Below are positions 34,947 to 42,411 of a stretch of 64,000 nt of DNA, one piece after another. How positions within the stretch are numbered: the stretch's first letter is position 1; the number at the start of each line of letters is the position of its first letter. The position numbers were made by a program, and so were the translations under genes. A model generated the notes under the pieces. The model was not told the origin of the DNA, did no database searches, and saw only the letters and a list, made by a program, of their open reading frames with translations. The stretch comes from Actinokineospora spheciospongiae. Lineage in GTDB: Bacteria > Actinomycetota > Actinomycetes > Mycobacteriales > Pseudonocardiaceae. The DNA is taken from positions 35,370 to 99,369 of the forward strand of contig NZ_AYXG01000039.1 of NCBI RefSeq assembly GCF_000564855.1, written 5' to 3'.

Positions 34947-35119
34947 GCGGCTCCCTCGGCGTGGACCGGGCGAACCTGACCACCCCCGACCCCGCCACAC
35001 CAAACCGGGTCCCGGTCACCCACCCCACCACCCCCGACCCCACCACCGGAACCGGCACACCAACCCCGGCCCCGATCACCCACCCCACCGACCACATACC
35101 GCCACCGGACCCGCGATGA
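34943..35119 (+). CDS. Micro-ORF 3 of a coupled relay (58 residues)
   Basis: Begins MSGSLGVDRANL, the copy closest to the DedA N-terminus, and ends HIPPPDPR with a TGA overlapping the dedA ATG as ATGA. It is 60 bases (20 codons) longer than copies 1 and 2, owing to an internal duplication of the Pro/Thr part that keeps the frame. The Pro-Pro-Pro-Asp before the stop is a sequence type known to slow ribosomes in the absence of EF-P, which could matter for re-initiation at dedA. Confidence 0.55.
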   Translation: MSGSLGVDRANLTTPDPATPNRVPVTHPTTPDPTTGTGTPTPAPITHPTDHIPPPDPR

Positions 35120-35724
35120 GCGGGTTCCTCGGCGTGGACTGGGCGAACCCGTCCTCCCTCGGCTACCCGGTGATCTTCGGCGGGGTGCTGCTGGGGTCGG
35201 TGGTGCCGGTGGTGCCGACCGGGGCGGTGGTCGGCGCGGGCGCGGCGATCGCGGTCAGCGGCGGGCACCTCGACCTCGTGCTGGTGGTGCTGCTGTCGAC
35301 CCTGGGCGCGCTGGTGGGCGACCTGGTCACCTTCGGCGCGGGCCGCGGCGGGCGCGGCGCGCTGAGCCGGTGGTTCGAGCGGCGCCAGTCGCCGGAGAAG
35401 CTGGCGGGGGCGCGGGAGCGGTTCACCGCGCGCGGCTGGGTGCTGGTGGTGGTCGGGCGGCTGGTGCCCGCGGGCCGCATCCCGGTGCTGCTGGCCGCCG
35501 GTGCCCTGGACTACCCGTGGCGGCGGCTGGTGCCCGCCGCGGCCGCCGCGTGCCTGCTGTGGGCGGTGGCCTACGCCGCGCTGGGCGTGCTCAGCGGCGG
35601 GCTGTTCGACAACCCGCTGGTCGCGACCGTCGTCGCCACGTCCCTGATCCTGCTGCTCACCCTGGCCGTCGGCGGGGTCCAGCGGCTGCGGCGGCGCGGG
35701 GAGGAGCGGCGCGGTGCCGCGTGA
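35116..35724 (+). CDS. DedA-family membrane protein
   Basis: 202 residues, with about five hydrophobic segments. The family core is present: an N-terminal re-entrant part with GSVVPVVPTGAVVGAGAAIA, LGALVGDLVTFGAGRGG, and the conserved GRLVPAGRIPVLLAAGALDYPWRR. DedA/SNARE-associated proteins are lipid scramblases or flippases, several acting on undecaprenyl phosphate. No ribosome-binding site precedes the ATG, which overlaps the stop of micro-ORF 3, so expression probably depends on translation through the micro-ORF array. It overlaps the next gene by 11 bases. Confidence 0.9.
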   Translation: MSGFLGVDWANPSSLGYPVIFGGVLLGSVVPVVPTGAVVGAGAAIAVSGGHLDLVLVVLLSTLGALVGDLVTFGAGRGGRGALSRWFERRQSPEKLAGARERFTARGWVLVVVGRLVPAGRIPVLLAAGALDYPWRRLVPAAAAACLLWAVAYAALGVLSGGLFDNPLVATVVATSLILLLTLAVGGVQRLRRRGEERRGAA

Positions 35725-37810
35725 CACCACCGGCAGCCTCGTGCGGGGCGGGCGCGTCGTGGCCCGCCTGCTGCTGGTGTGGGTGCTGGTGGCGGTCAGC
35801 CTGCACCTGCTCGACCTGTGGCTGACCGACTTCGCCATGCCGCGGTGGTGGCAGCCGACGGTGTTCGCCGCCGCGGTCGGCCTGCTCAGCGCCGTGGTCT
35901 GGCCGCTGATCATGCGGTTCGTCCCGCCGGGCCTGGTGCTGCTGCTCGGCCTGGGCTCGTTCCTGCTGCTCGGCGCGGGCGTGCTGGCGATCTCGCTGGC
36001 GGTGCCGTACGTGGTGATCGGCAACCTGCACACGGCGGTGCTGGTGGCGGTCGTGGTTTCCGCCGTGGCCGGTCTGGCGTCGAGCGTCCTGGCGATCGAC
36101 GAGGACGAGGTCTTCTTCCGCCGCGCGGCCCGCCGGTTCCGCGACGGTGACCGCTCCCCCGCCGATGAGCCACCGGGGGTGCTGCTGCTCCAGATCGACG
36201 GGCTGGGACACGACACCGTGCGCCGGGCGGTCCGCGACGGCGACCTGCCCACCCTGGCGCGCTGGCTGTCCACCGGCAGCCACGTGCTCACCGACTGGCA
36301 CTGCGACTGGAGTTCGCAGACCGGGGCGAGCGTGTGCGGGCTGCTGCACGGCTCCAACGACGACATCCTCGGCTTCCGCTGGTACGAGAAGGACCGCGAC
36401 CACGTGATGGCGTGCGCGCACCCGGGCGACGCCGCCGAGATCGAGCGCAGGCACTCCGACGGCCGCGGTCTGCTCGCGGGCGGCGGCGCGGCCCGCGGCG
36501 GGCTGTTCACCGGTGACGCCGAGCAGACCAGCCTGACCATGAGCGCGGTCCCGTTCCTCACCCGGCGCCCGCGCGACACCATCGGCGCCGGGTACTACGC
36601 CTACTTCGCCAACCCGGTGAACCTGTTGCGCACCCTGGGTTCGGCGCTGGTCGACGTGCTGCGCGAGGTGTCCGCCTCCACCCGCCAGCGCCGCGCCGGG
36701 GTGCGACCGCGGGTCAGGCGCGGCGGCTTCTACCCGTTCGCCCGCGCGGGCACCACGGTCATCGTCCGCGACCTGGTCGTGTCCGCGCTGATCGGCGACA
36801 TGCTGGCGGGTCGCCCGGTGGTGTACGCGGACTTCCTGGGCTACGACGAGGTCGCCCACCACACCGGCATCGAGCGGTTCGACGCGCTGGCGGTGCTGCG
36901 CTCGATCGACCAGCAGATCGGCAGGCTGCACCGCGCGGCCCGGCTGGCCCCGCGCCGCTACCACCTGGTGGTGCTCTCCGACCACGGGGTGACCCAGGGC
37001 GAGGCGTTCACCAACCGCTTCGGCGAGTCGATCGAGCAACTGGTCGGCAGGCTGTGCGGGGAGCCGCGGTCCGGGCGCGGACCGCGCCGCTCACCGGCGG
37101 AGGGCTGGCAACTGGGGGCCGCGGTCGCCGAGGCGTCCACCGGCTCCGGTCCGATCGCGAGCGCGCTGCGGGCCCGGGCGGCCCGGGCGGCGGCCCCCGA
37201 CCGGCACCGCACCGAGCAGGGCAGGCCCGCGGCGGTGACCAGGGCGGCGCCCGGGGTGGTCGTGGTGGTGTCCGGGCACGTGGCGATGGTGTCGTTCACC
37301 GACGTCGAGGGCCGGGTGGACGTGGAGACCGTCGAGCGCCTGTTCCCCGACCTGCTGCCCACCCTGGTCGACCACCCCGGGGTGGGGTTCATGCTGGTGC
37401 GCAGCGCCGAATCCGGCCCCCTGGTCCTCGGCCGCGACGGCATCCGCCACCTGTCCGACGACACCGTGCGCGGCGCGGACCCGCTGGCGCACTACGGCCC
37501 GCACGCGGCGGACCTCATCCGCCGCACCGACGGCTTCGCCCACTGCCCCGACATCCTGATCAACAGCCGCTACAGCCCGGCCACCGACGAGGCCTCCCCG
37601 TTCGAGGTCCACGTCGGCTCGCACGGCGGCCTCGGCGGCGGCCAGTCCCGCGGCTTCCTGGTGCACCCGGCGGAGTTCCCACCGCCCGGCGAGATCATCG
37701 GCGCCGAGCACCTGCACCGGGTGGTCCGCGACTGGCTCACCGGCCTGGGCCACCCCGAACCGGGCCAAGCCGACACCGGAGCCCGGACCGCCCCTGTCCC
37801 GCCCGGGTGA
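35714..37810 (+). CDS. Membrane-anchored alkaline phosphatase-fold phosphodiesterase
   Basis: 698 residues from a GTG within the end of dedA. The first 140 residues hold four hydrophobic helices of the phage-holin-family type seen fused to this enzyme group in actinobacteria. From about 155 an alkaline phosphatase/nucleotide pyrophosphatase domain follows: LLLQIDGLGHDTV (metal Asp), DWSSQTGASVCGLLHG (Thr as likely nucleophile), YADFLGYDEVAHHTG (metal Asp/His), LVVLSDHGVTQGE (metal Asp-His), and a late HVGSHGGLGGGQ. It would hydrolyse a phosphoester at the membrane. With DedA it may act on a lipid-linked phosphate. Confidence 0.88.
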   Translation: MPRDTTGSLVRGGRVVARLLLVWVLVAVSLHLLDLWLTDFAMPRWWQPTVFAAAVGLLSAVVWPLIMRFVPPGLVLLLGLGSFLLLGAGVLAISLAVPYVVIGNLHTAVLVAVVVSAVAGLASSVLAIDEDEVFFRRAARRFRDGDRSPADEPPGVLLLQIDGLGHDTVRRAVRDGDLPTLARWLSTGSHVLTDWHCDWSSQTGASVCGLLHGSNDDILGFRWYEKDRDHVMACAHPGDAAEIERRHSDGRGLLAGGGAARGGLFTGDAEQTSLTMSAVPFLTRRPRDTIGAGYYAYFANPVNLLRTLGSALVDVLREVSASTRQRRAGVRPRVRRGGFYPFARAGTTVIVRDLVVSALIGDMLAGRPVVYADFLGYDEVAHHTGIERFDALAVLRSIDQQIGRLHRAARLAPRRYHLVVLSDHGVTQGEAFTNRFGESIEQLVGRLCGEPRSGRGPRRSPAEGWQLGAAVAEASTGSGPIASALRARAARAAAPDRHRTEQGRPAAVTRAAPGVVVVVSGHVAMVSFTDVEGRVDVETVERLFPDLLPTLVDHPGVGFMLVRSAESGPLVLGRDGIRHLSDDTVRGADPLAHYGPHAADLIRRTDGFAHCPDILINSRYSPATDEASPFEVHVGSHGGLGGGQSRGFLVHPAEFPPPGEIIGAEHLHRVVRDWLTGLGHPEPGQADTGARTAPVPPG

Positions 37811-38045
37811 AGTCGGCGGAGAACGAGACCGCTCACTCACGGTTCGCGCCCGGACGCCGCCGACTCCGGCCGGACAGGACAGCCCGACCCGCCGCCGAAC
37901 CGACCGACCGATGATCGGTCACACCGGCCGCATCGACGAAAAAGTGGGCGACAAACAGTACTGACCGCACAAGTTTCACCACATCGGGCGTACACGAGCA
38001 GGTGAATGCAGCTCAGTACCATCACCCTCCGAACTGGGGAGGTCG
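37811..38045. promoter_or_regulatory. Intergenic region before the multi-pass membrane protein
   Basis: 235 bases, AT-richer than its surroundings from about 37,935 on. AGTCGGCGG (37811-37819 area) can pair with CCGCCGACT about 48 bases later, a possible terminator for the phosphodiesterase. CAGTACCATC near 38015 contains TACCAT as a candidate -10, and GGGGAGG precedes the ATG at 38046. No gene seen. Confidence 0.35.
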
Positions 38046-39674
38046 ATGGTGGTGGCCGAGCGCGCCGCGGAACCGGTGGTGCGGGAGCGGGAACAGCAGC
38101 GGCGGTGGGTGGTGGCGCTCGGGCTCCTGGCAGCCGCGCCGGTGCTCCTGGCGGCCTGGGAGTCCGTGCGGACGACGCGGGTCAACGTGCTGCTGGACTA
38201 CTGGCACGTGCTGGCGAAGGTCACGTCGGACTCCGGTTCCCTGGAGTTCGGTCCACTGTGGAGCTACCACCTGGAGCAGCCGTTCGTCCTGCCGTCCCTG
38301 CTGTTCTACGGCGACGCCGCGTGGTTCGGCGGGGACAACCGGGTGCTGACCCTGCTGACCGTCGGGTTGCTCGTCGTCGCCCTGGTGGCGATGCGGTCGA
38401 TGCTGGCGGTCAGCGGGGTCGCGCGGGCGGCGGTCGTGGCGGTGTTCGCGTTCCTGGTCTGCACCCCGCACCTGGCGGAGCTGTGGGTGCAGGCCACGAA
38501 CGGCATGAGCTGGGTCCCCGCGGTGGTGCTGTCGGTGCTGGCGGTCGTGGCCGCGCACCACGGGCGGGTGGGGTTCGCCCTCGCCGCCGCCGCGGTGGGC
38601 GCGGTGTCGTTCGGGGCGGCGATGCCGGTGTGGTTCGCCGTGGCCCTGGTGCTGTGGTTGCGGCGGGAGCGGTGGTGGCGGGTCGTGGTGCCCGCGGCCG
38701 TGGGGGTCGTGGTGGTCGCGGGGTGGTTGGCGACCCGGCCGCCGGAAGCGCAGTCGATGGCCGGTTCGGGGTTCGCGCCGGTGGCGCGGGCGAAGGTCGT
38801 CACGGCGGTGCTCGGGAGCGTGTGGACCTCGGCCACCCCCGCGGTCGCGGTGGTGGTGGGCGCGGCCGTGGGGGCGGTGCTCGTCGGGCTGGGGGTCGCG
38901 GCGGCACGGCGGCGCGGCAGCGCGGAGACCGTCGCGGACGCCGGGTGGGTGGGGTTGGCGGCGTACGCGGTGGCGGTGGCCGTGCTCATCGGGCTGGGGC
39001 GGACCACCCCGGCCGCACCGGGTGGCAACGCGGGCCTGATCAGCCGCTACGCCCTGGCGGGTGTCCTGGCGACCTGCGCCCTCATCGCCCTGCTGGTCCG
39101 GCGGCGGCCGGTGCCGGGGCGGGTGGCGGTTCCGCTCGCCGCGGCCCTGGTCGCGATCACCTTCGTGACCGGAACCGCGAAGGCCGGGGCCGTGCGCAAC
39201 TCCCACGCGCCCCTCGGCGTGGTCCCGGTGGCCCTGCGCATGGAGAGCACCCGGGCACTGGCCGCCCTCCAGGTCCAACCCGCCGTGCTCCCCGCCGCCA
39301 AGGCCCTGGGCATGTACCCCTTCGACGGCACCCACACCCTGGGCTGCGCGAACCTGGAACTCGGCGACCGCGTCGACCCGGCCCGCACCCGCGACCTGCC
39401 CCGCGCCGACGGCGTGGTCGACGCCCCGGCCCTCACCGCGGACACCGTGGTCGCGGGCTGGGCCGACCTCGCCGGGCGGGCGGGCACCTGCGCCCTGGTG
39501 ACCACCCCGGACGGGCTCGTGGTCGGCGGTGGCATCACCGCCCTGCCCCGCCCCGACGTCCCCCGGACCGGCGGCCTGGCGGGCTTCCGCGTGGTCGTCG
39601 GCCCCGGGGCGGGCGACGTCCTGGTCCACCTCGACGGCACCTTCCACCGGGTGCTCGGCCGCCCGGACGCCTGA
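38046..39674 (+). CDS. Multi-pass membrane protein of unknown function
   Basis: 542 residues, preceded by GGGGAGG. About ten hydrophobic helices occupy residues 20-385, with a soluble domain of about 150 residues at the C-terminus, probably outside the cell. The pattern (first helix, then a long loop with LLDYWHVLAKVTSD, later helices with short Arg-rich loops) resembles actinobacterial membrane proteins related to GT39/GT87-type glycosyltransferases. I see no clear catalytic Asp-Glu motif, so I leave the function open. It converges on the PTP-like gene with six bases between them. Confidence 0.8.
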   Translation: MVVAERAAEPVVREREQQRRWVVALGLLAAAPVLLAAWESVRTTRVNVLLDYWHVLAKVTSDSGSLEFGPLWSYHLEQPFVLPSLLFYGDAAWFGGDNRVLTLLTVGLLVVALVAMRSMLAVSGVARAAVVAVFAFLVCTPHLAELWVQATNGMSWVPAVVLSVLAVVAAHHGRVGFALAAAAVGAVSFGAAMPVWFAVALVLWLRRERWWRVVVPAAVGVVVVAGWLATRPPEAQSMAGSGFAPVARAKVVTAVLGSVWTSATPAVAVVVGAAVGAVLVGLGVAAARRRGSAETVADAGWVGLAAYAVAVAVLIGLGRTTPAAPGGNAGLISRYALAGVLATCALIALLVRRRPVPGRVAVPLAAALVAITFVTGTAKAGAVRNSHAPLGVVPVALRMESTRALAALQVQPAVLPAAKALGMYPFDGTHTLGCANLELGDRVDPARTRDLPRADGVVDAPALTADTVVAGWADLAGRAGTCALVTTPDGLVVGGGITALPRPDVPRTGGLAGFRVVVGPGAGDVLVHLDGTFHRVLGRPDA

Positions 39675-39680
39675 GCCCGC

Positions 39681-40112
39681 TCAGCCCGCGCGGAAGCCCT
39701 CCACGAGGCGCCGCTGCCAGGGCGTCTCCACGGCGTGCTTTCGGTAGTGGGCGCGGACGTGGGCCACCGCGTCCCCGGGTGCGACCCCGTCCAGGACCGC
39801 CAGGCAGGCCAGGGCCGTGCCGGTGCGCCCGTTGCCGCCACCGCAGGCCACCTCGACGCGCTCGGTGTCGGCGCGGCGCAACAGCTCGCGCAGGTCGGCG
39901 ACGAAGCCCGGGCGGTCCAGGGGCAGCCAGAAGTCCGGCCACCGGACCCACCGGGTCTCCCACGCGAACTCCGGCGGCCTGCGCCCCCGCAGGTGCAGGG
40001 CGAAGTGGGGTTCGGGACCGGCGGGCAGCGGGTGGCGCAGGCCGCGCCCGCGCACGAGGCGGCCGGAGGGCAGCCGCAGCACTCCCTCGGCATCGGCATC
40101 CCAGGTCGACAT
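39681..40112 (-). CDS. Protein-tyrosine-phosphatase-like protein
   Basis: 143 residues from the ATG at 40112. A GTG one codon earlier is possible, but TAGCCT lies so that transcription would begin at the ATG. The P-loop reads VACGGGNGRTGTALACLAVL, the C-x5-R-T pattern of cysteine phosphatases, preceded by Ala instead of the usual His. An upstream Asp that could serve as general acid is in WPDFWLPLDRPGF. It may be a phosphatase of protein or small-molecule substrates; the replaced His makes activity uncertain. Confidence 0.8.
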   Translation of the reverse strand: MSTWDADAEGVLRLPSGRLVRGRGLRHPLPAGPEPHFALHLRGRRPPEFAWETRWVRWPDFWLPLDRPGFVADLRELLRRADTERVEVACGGGNGRTGTALACLAVLDGVAPGDAVAHVRAHYRKHAVETPWQRRLVEGFRAG

Positions 40113-40118
40113 CACGCC

Positions 40119-40124
40119 AGGCTA
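40119..40124 (-). promoter_or_regulatory. -10 hexamer TAGCCT of a leaderless gene
   Basis: On the minus strand TAGCCT ends seven bases before the ATG at 40112, the same geometry as the other leaderless genes here. This supports the ATG over the adjacent GTG. Confidence 0.5.
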
Positions 40125-40149
40125 GAGCCCACCACCGACACCCGGGCCA

Positions 40150-40743
40150 TCACCCCCGGGGCAGGCGCAGCCCGGCCAGGAGGACCCCGACCATGCGACG
40201 GGCGTCGTACCGGGGGTCCTTGCCCGCGCCGATGCAGAGGTTGCCGACGCCGAACATCAGCTCCAGGGCCTGGATGTCGGAGCGGATCTCGCCCGCCCCG
40301 ACCGCGGCGTCGAGCAGTCCGGCGCAGACGGGCACGAGGCGGTCGAGGAAGTGGGCGTGCAGGGTCGTGGAGGTGGGGTCGTCGGACCGCAGCGCTTCGG
40401 CGAGGCCGTGCTTGGTGACCAGGAAGTCGACGAAGAGATCGATCCACCCGGCCAGGGCGGTGTGCGGTGAGCCGCTGGTCGCGAGCAGGTCGGGTGCCGC
40501 CGCGGCGCACGCTTCGACCTGGTGGCGGTAGACGGCGACGACGAGGTCGGCCCGCGTCGGGAAGTGCCGGTAGATCGTGGCGATGCCGACGCCCGCCGCG
40601 GCGGCGATGTCGCGCACGGGCGCGTCGACGCCGGAGGCGACGAACGTCGCGGCGGCCGCTTCCAGCAGCGCCTGCTCGTTGCGCCGGGCATCGGCCCGCT
40701 TCCTGGGCGCGGACGAGCCCGGTCCGCTGTCGGTGTCGGCCAC
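40150..40743 (-). CDS. TetR-family transcriptional regulator
   Basis: 197 residues from the GTG at 40743; an earlier in-frame ATG would run through the operator region. The DNA-binding helix-turn-helix is clear (APVRDIAAAAGVGIATIYRHFPTRADLV), followed by the all-helical ligand domain. It is divergent from the alpha/beta hydrolase at 40882, and two inverted repeats lie between them. It most likely represses that gene and itself. Confidence 0.93.
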   Translation of the reverse strand: MADTDSGPGSSAPRKRADARRNEQALLEAAAATFVASGVDAPVRDIAAAAGVGIATIYRHFPTRADLVVAVYRHQVEACAAAAPDLLATSGSPHTALAGWIDLFVDFLVTKHGLAEALRSDDPTSTTLHAHFLDRLVPVCAGLLDAAVGAGEIRSDIQALELMFGVGNLCIGAGKDPRYDARRMVGVLLAGLRLPRG

Positions 40744-40778
40744 TGGCCTGTCGCCCCCATCACTCGGCTTGCCAAACG

Positions 40779-40820
40779 GAACATTGATCCGTATGTTCAG
40801 TAGCGGAACGGCGATCCGTT
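40779..40820. promoter_or_regulatory. Paired inverted repeats, probable TetR operators
   Basis: GAACAT-N8-ATGTTC spans 40779-40798 and AACGG-N4-CCGTT spans 40807-40820. They share a CGGAAC...GATCCGT core, with related half-sites about 27 bases apart. They lie between the divergent TetR and hydrolase starts, the usual place for an autoregulated operator. Confidence 0.6.
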
Positions 40821-40881
40821 TGACCATCATGTCAGACCGCCCGTCCCGTCACCACTCACCCCCACCCGTCAAGGAGATCCC

Positions 40882-41796
40882 GTGCAAGACCTCGTCAGCA
40901 CACCCGTCCTCTCGCTGCGCCCGGTGGCGCTGGCGGCCCCGGGCCGCGGCACCGACCTGCACGTGCGGGTGTCGGCCCCGGCGACCGGCGGCGAACTGCC
41001 CGTCATCGTCTTCTCGCACGGCTTCGGCGAGTCGTTGGACGGCTACGCCCCGCTGGTCGACTTCTGGGCCGCCCACGGTTTCGTGGTCGTCCAGCCCACC
41101 CACCTCGACTCGCGGACGCTGGACCTCGCACCCGACGACCCCCGCCACCCCGACATCTGGCGCACCCGGGTCGAGGACCTGACCCGGGTCGTCGACCAGT
41201 TGGACGTCGTCGAAGCCGCCGTCCCCGGCCTCGCCGGGCGCCTCGACCGGAGCCGCGTCGCCGCCGCCGGGCACTCCTGGGGCGCCCAGACGGCGAGCAC
41301 GCTGCTGGGCGCGCGGGTCCTCGACGCCGACGGCGTGCCGGGCGAGGACCTGTCCGACCCGCGGATCACGGCCGGTGTGCTGCTCGCCGCGCCGGGCACG
41401 GGGGGCGCCGACCTGGCACCGTTCGCCGCCGAGCAGTTCCCCTTCATGAACCCGGGCTTCGCGGGCATGACCACGCCCGCCCTGGTGGTCGCCGGGGACG
41501 CGGACCAGTCCGCCCTGACCACCCGGGGGCCGGAGTGGTTCACCGACCCGTACTCCCTGAGCCCGGGGCCCAAGAGCCTGCTCACCCTGTTCGGGGCGGA
41601 GCACTCCCTCGGTGGCATCACCGGCTACGCCGCCACGGAGACGACCGACGAGAGCCCCGAGCGGGTCGCGCTGGTCCAGCGGCTCACCTCGGCTTTCCTC
41701 CGCAGCGCGCTGTACCCCGGGGACACCGGCTTCGCCGCGGCCCGCGCCGAACTGGCGGAGAGCACGAATCCCTTGGGCCGGGTCGAATCCAAGTGA
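40882..41796 (+). CDS. Alpha/beta hydrolase (PAF-acetylhydrolase/chlorophyllase-like)
   Basis: 304 residues, GTG preceded by AAGGAGAT. The oxyanion segment VFSHGFGES, nucleophile elbow AAGHSWGAQT (Ser), acidic residue in VVAGDADQSAL and His in LFGAEHSLGG give a complete Ser-Asp-His triad. The shape matches the dienelactone hydrolase/PAF-acetylhydrolase-like group. There is no signal peptide. Control by the divergent TetR protein suggests induction by a small hydrophobic ligand or ester. Confidence 0.92.
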   Translation: MQDLVSTPVLSLRPVALAAPGRGTDLHVRVSAPATGGELPVIVFSHGFGESLDGYAPLVDFWAAHGFVVVQPTHLDSRTLDLAPDDPRHPDIWRTRVEDLTRVVDQLDVVEAAVPGLAGRLDRSRVAAAGHSWGAQTASTLLGARVLDADGVPGEDLSDPRITAGVLLAAPGTGGADLAPFAAEQFPFMNPGFAGMTTPALVVAGDADQSALTTRGPEWFTDPYSLSPGPKSLLTLFGAEHSLGGITGYAATETTDESPERVALVQRLTSAFLRSALYPGDTGFAAARAELAESTNPLGRVESK

Positions 41797-41846
41797 CGCC
41801 CCGGGAAGCCCGACATCCCAGAACACCGGAAAGGCCCTGCGGCACC

Positions 41847-41977
41847 ATGCCCAGCTTCGGCGTCATGACCGCCCCCATGCAGGTCGACCACCGGGACCAC
41901 TCGGTGGACGGCCTCGCCGTACCCCACCGGTGTGGCCCGCTGGGCCGCCGCCGAACTCGTCACCGCGTCGGCCTGAC
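41847..41977 (+). pseudogene. Decayed LLM-class oxidoreductase (both ends, middle deleted)
   Basis: A GGAAAGG site precedes ATG at 41847, and MPSFGVMTAPMQVD matches the usual start of an F420-dependent LLM oxidoreductase. From 41920 YPTGVAR, then WAAAELVTASA and a stop at 41975, look like the usual end of the same kind of protein. The pieces lie in three different frames, so the gene has lost its middle (roughly 250 codons by family length) and carries a further frameshift. The family match is from memory. Confidence 0.55.
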
Positions 41978-41994
41978 CGGTCGACGGCCCGCCC

Positions 41995-42411
41995 TCAGCG
42001 GTCGGGCTCGGGCCGGGGCCGCACCAGGAGCAGGGCACCGGCGACGACGAACGCGCTCAGGCTCACCACGTTCAACACCCGGTCCACACCGTCGTACATG
42101 TCCAGGTGCTGGAGGTGGTAGACCAGGTGCGGCACGCTGAACACCACCCACGCCAGCCCCGTCGCGGCGACCAGGGCGGTGGTGCGCGGTCGCCACGCGG
42201 CGGCGACGCTCAGGGCCGCGAACCCGAGGTAGAAGGAGCCGACGTCCTTGACCAGGTGCTGGTTGTAGGGGCCCAGCCGGGGCAGCCAGCTCATCCCCAA
42301 CCCGGGGAACGTCGCGTACCAGCCCTCCGCGGCGAAGTAGGCCCACCCGCCGATGAACGCCGCCACGACCGCGAGCACCAGCAGCAGGACGCGTTGGGCG
42401 GTGGCGGTCAC
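41995..42411 (-). CDS. Small four-helix membrane protein
   Basis: 138 residues from the GTG at 42411, overlapping the stop of the upstream NAD(P)-binding gene by four bases. Four hydrophobic helices are visible (about 8-28, 55-72, 80-98 and 113-130), with GWYATFPGLGMSWLP in the first loop and HLVYHLQHLDMYD before the last helix. I recognise no named family. Translational coupling suggests it works with the NAD(P)-binding protein. Confidence 0.8.
   Translation of the reverse strand: MTATAQRVLLLVLAVVAAFIGGWAYFAAEGWYATFPGLGMSWLPRLGPYNQHLVKDVGSFYLGFAALSVAAAWRPRTTALVAATGLAWVVFSVPHLVYHLQHLDMYDGVDRVLNVVSLSAFVVAGALLLVRPRPEPDR

Larger units (their letters stand above)
34717..35115 (+). repeat. Tandem repeat array of the operon junction (113, 113 and 173 bp)
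   Basis: Three direct repeats start at 34717, 34830 and 34943 and end where dedA starts (35116). Each unit runs from an ATGAGCG start through a Pro/Thr-rich stretch to CCGGACCCGCG. The last part matches the final codons of the metallo-hydrolase, and the first part matches the start of dedA. Copies 1 and 2 differ at 9 of 113 positions. Copy 3 has an extra 60 bases that internally repeat the Pro/Thr stretch. The array looks like an expanded stop-start junction. Confidence 0.95.

Noticed and set aside
34717..35115. CRISPR array or insertion-sequence ends at the repeats
   Set aside because: The repeats are directly adjacent with no spacers, no transposase or terminal inverted repeats are present, and the units match the ends of the flanking genes.
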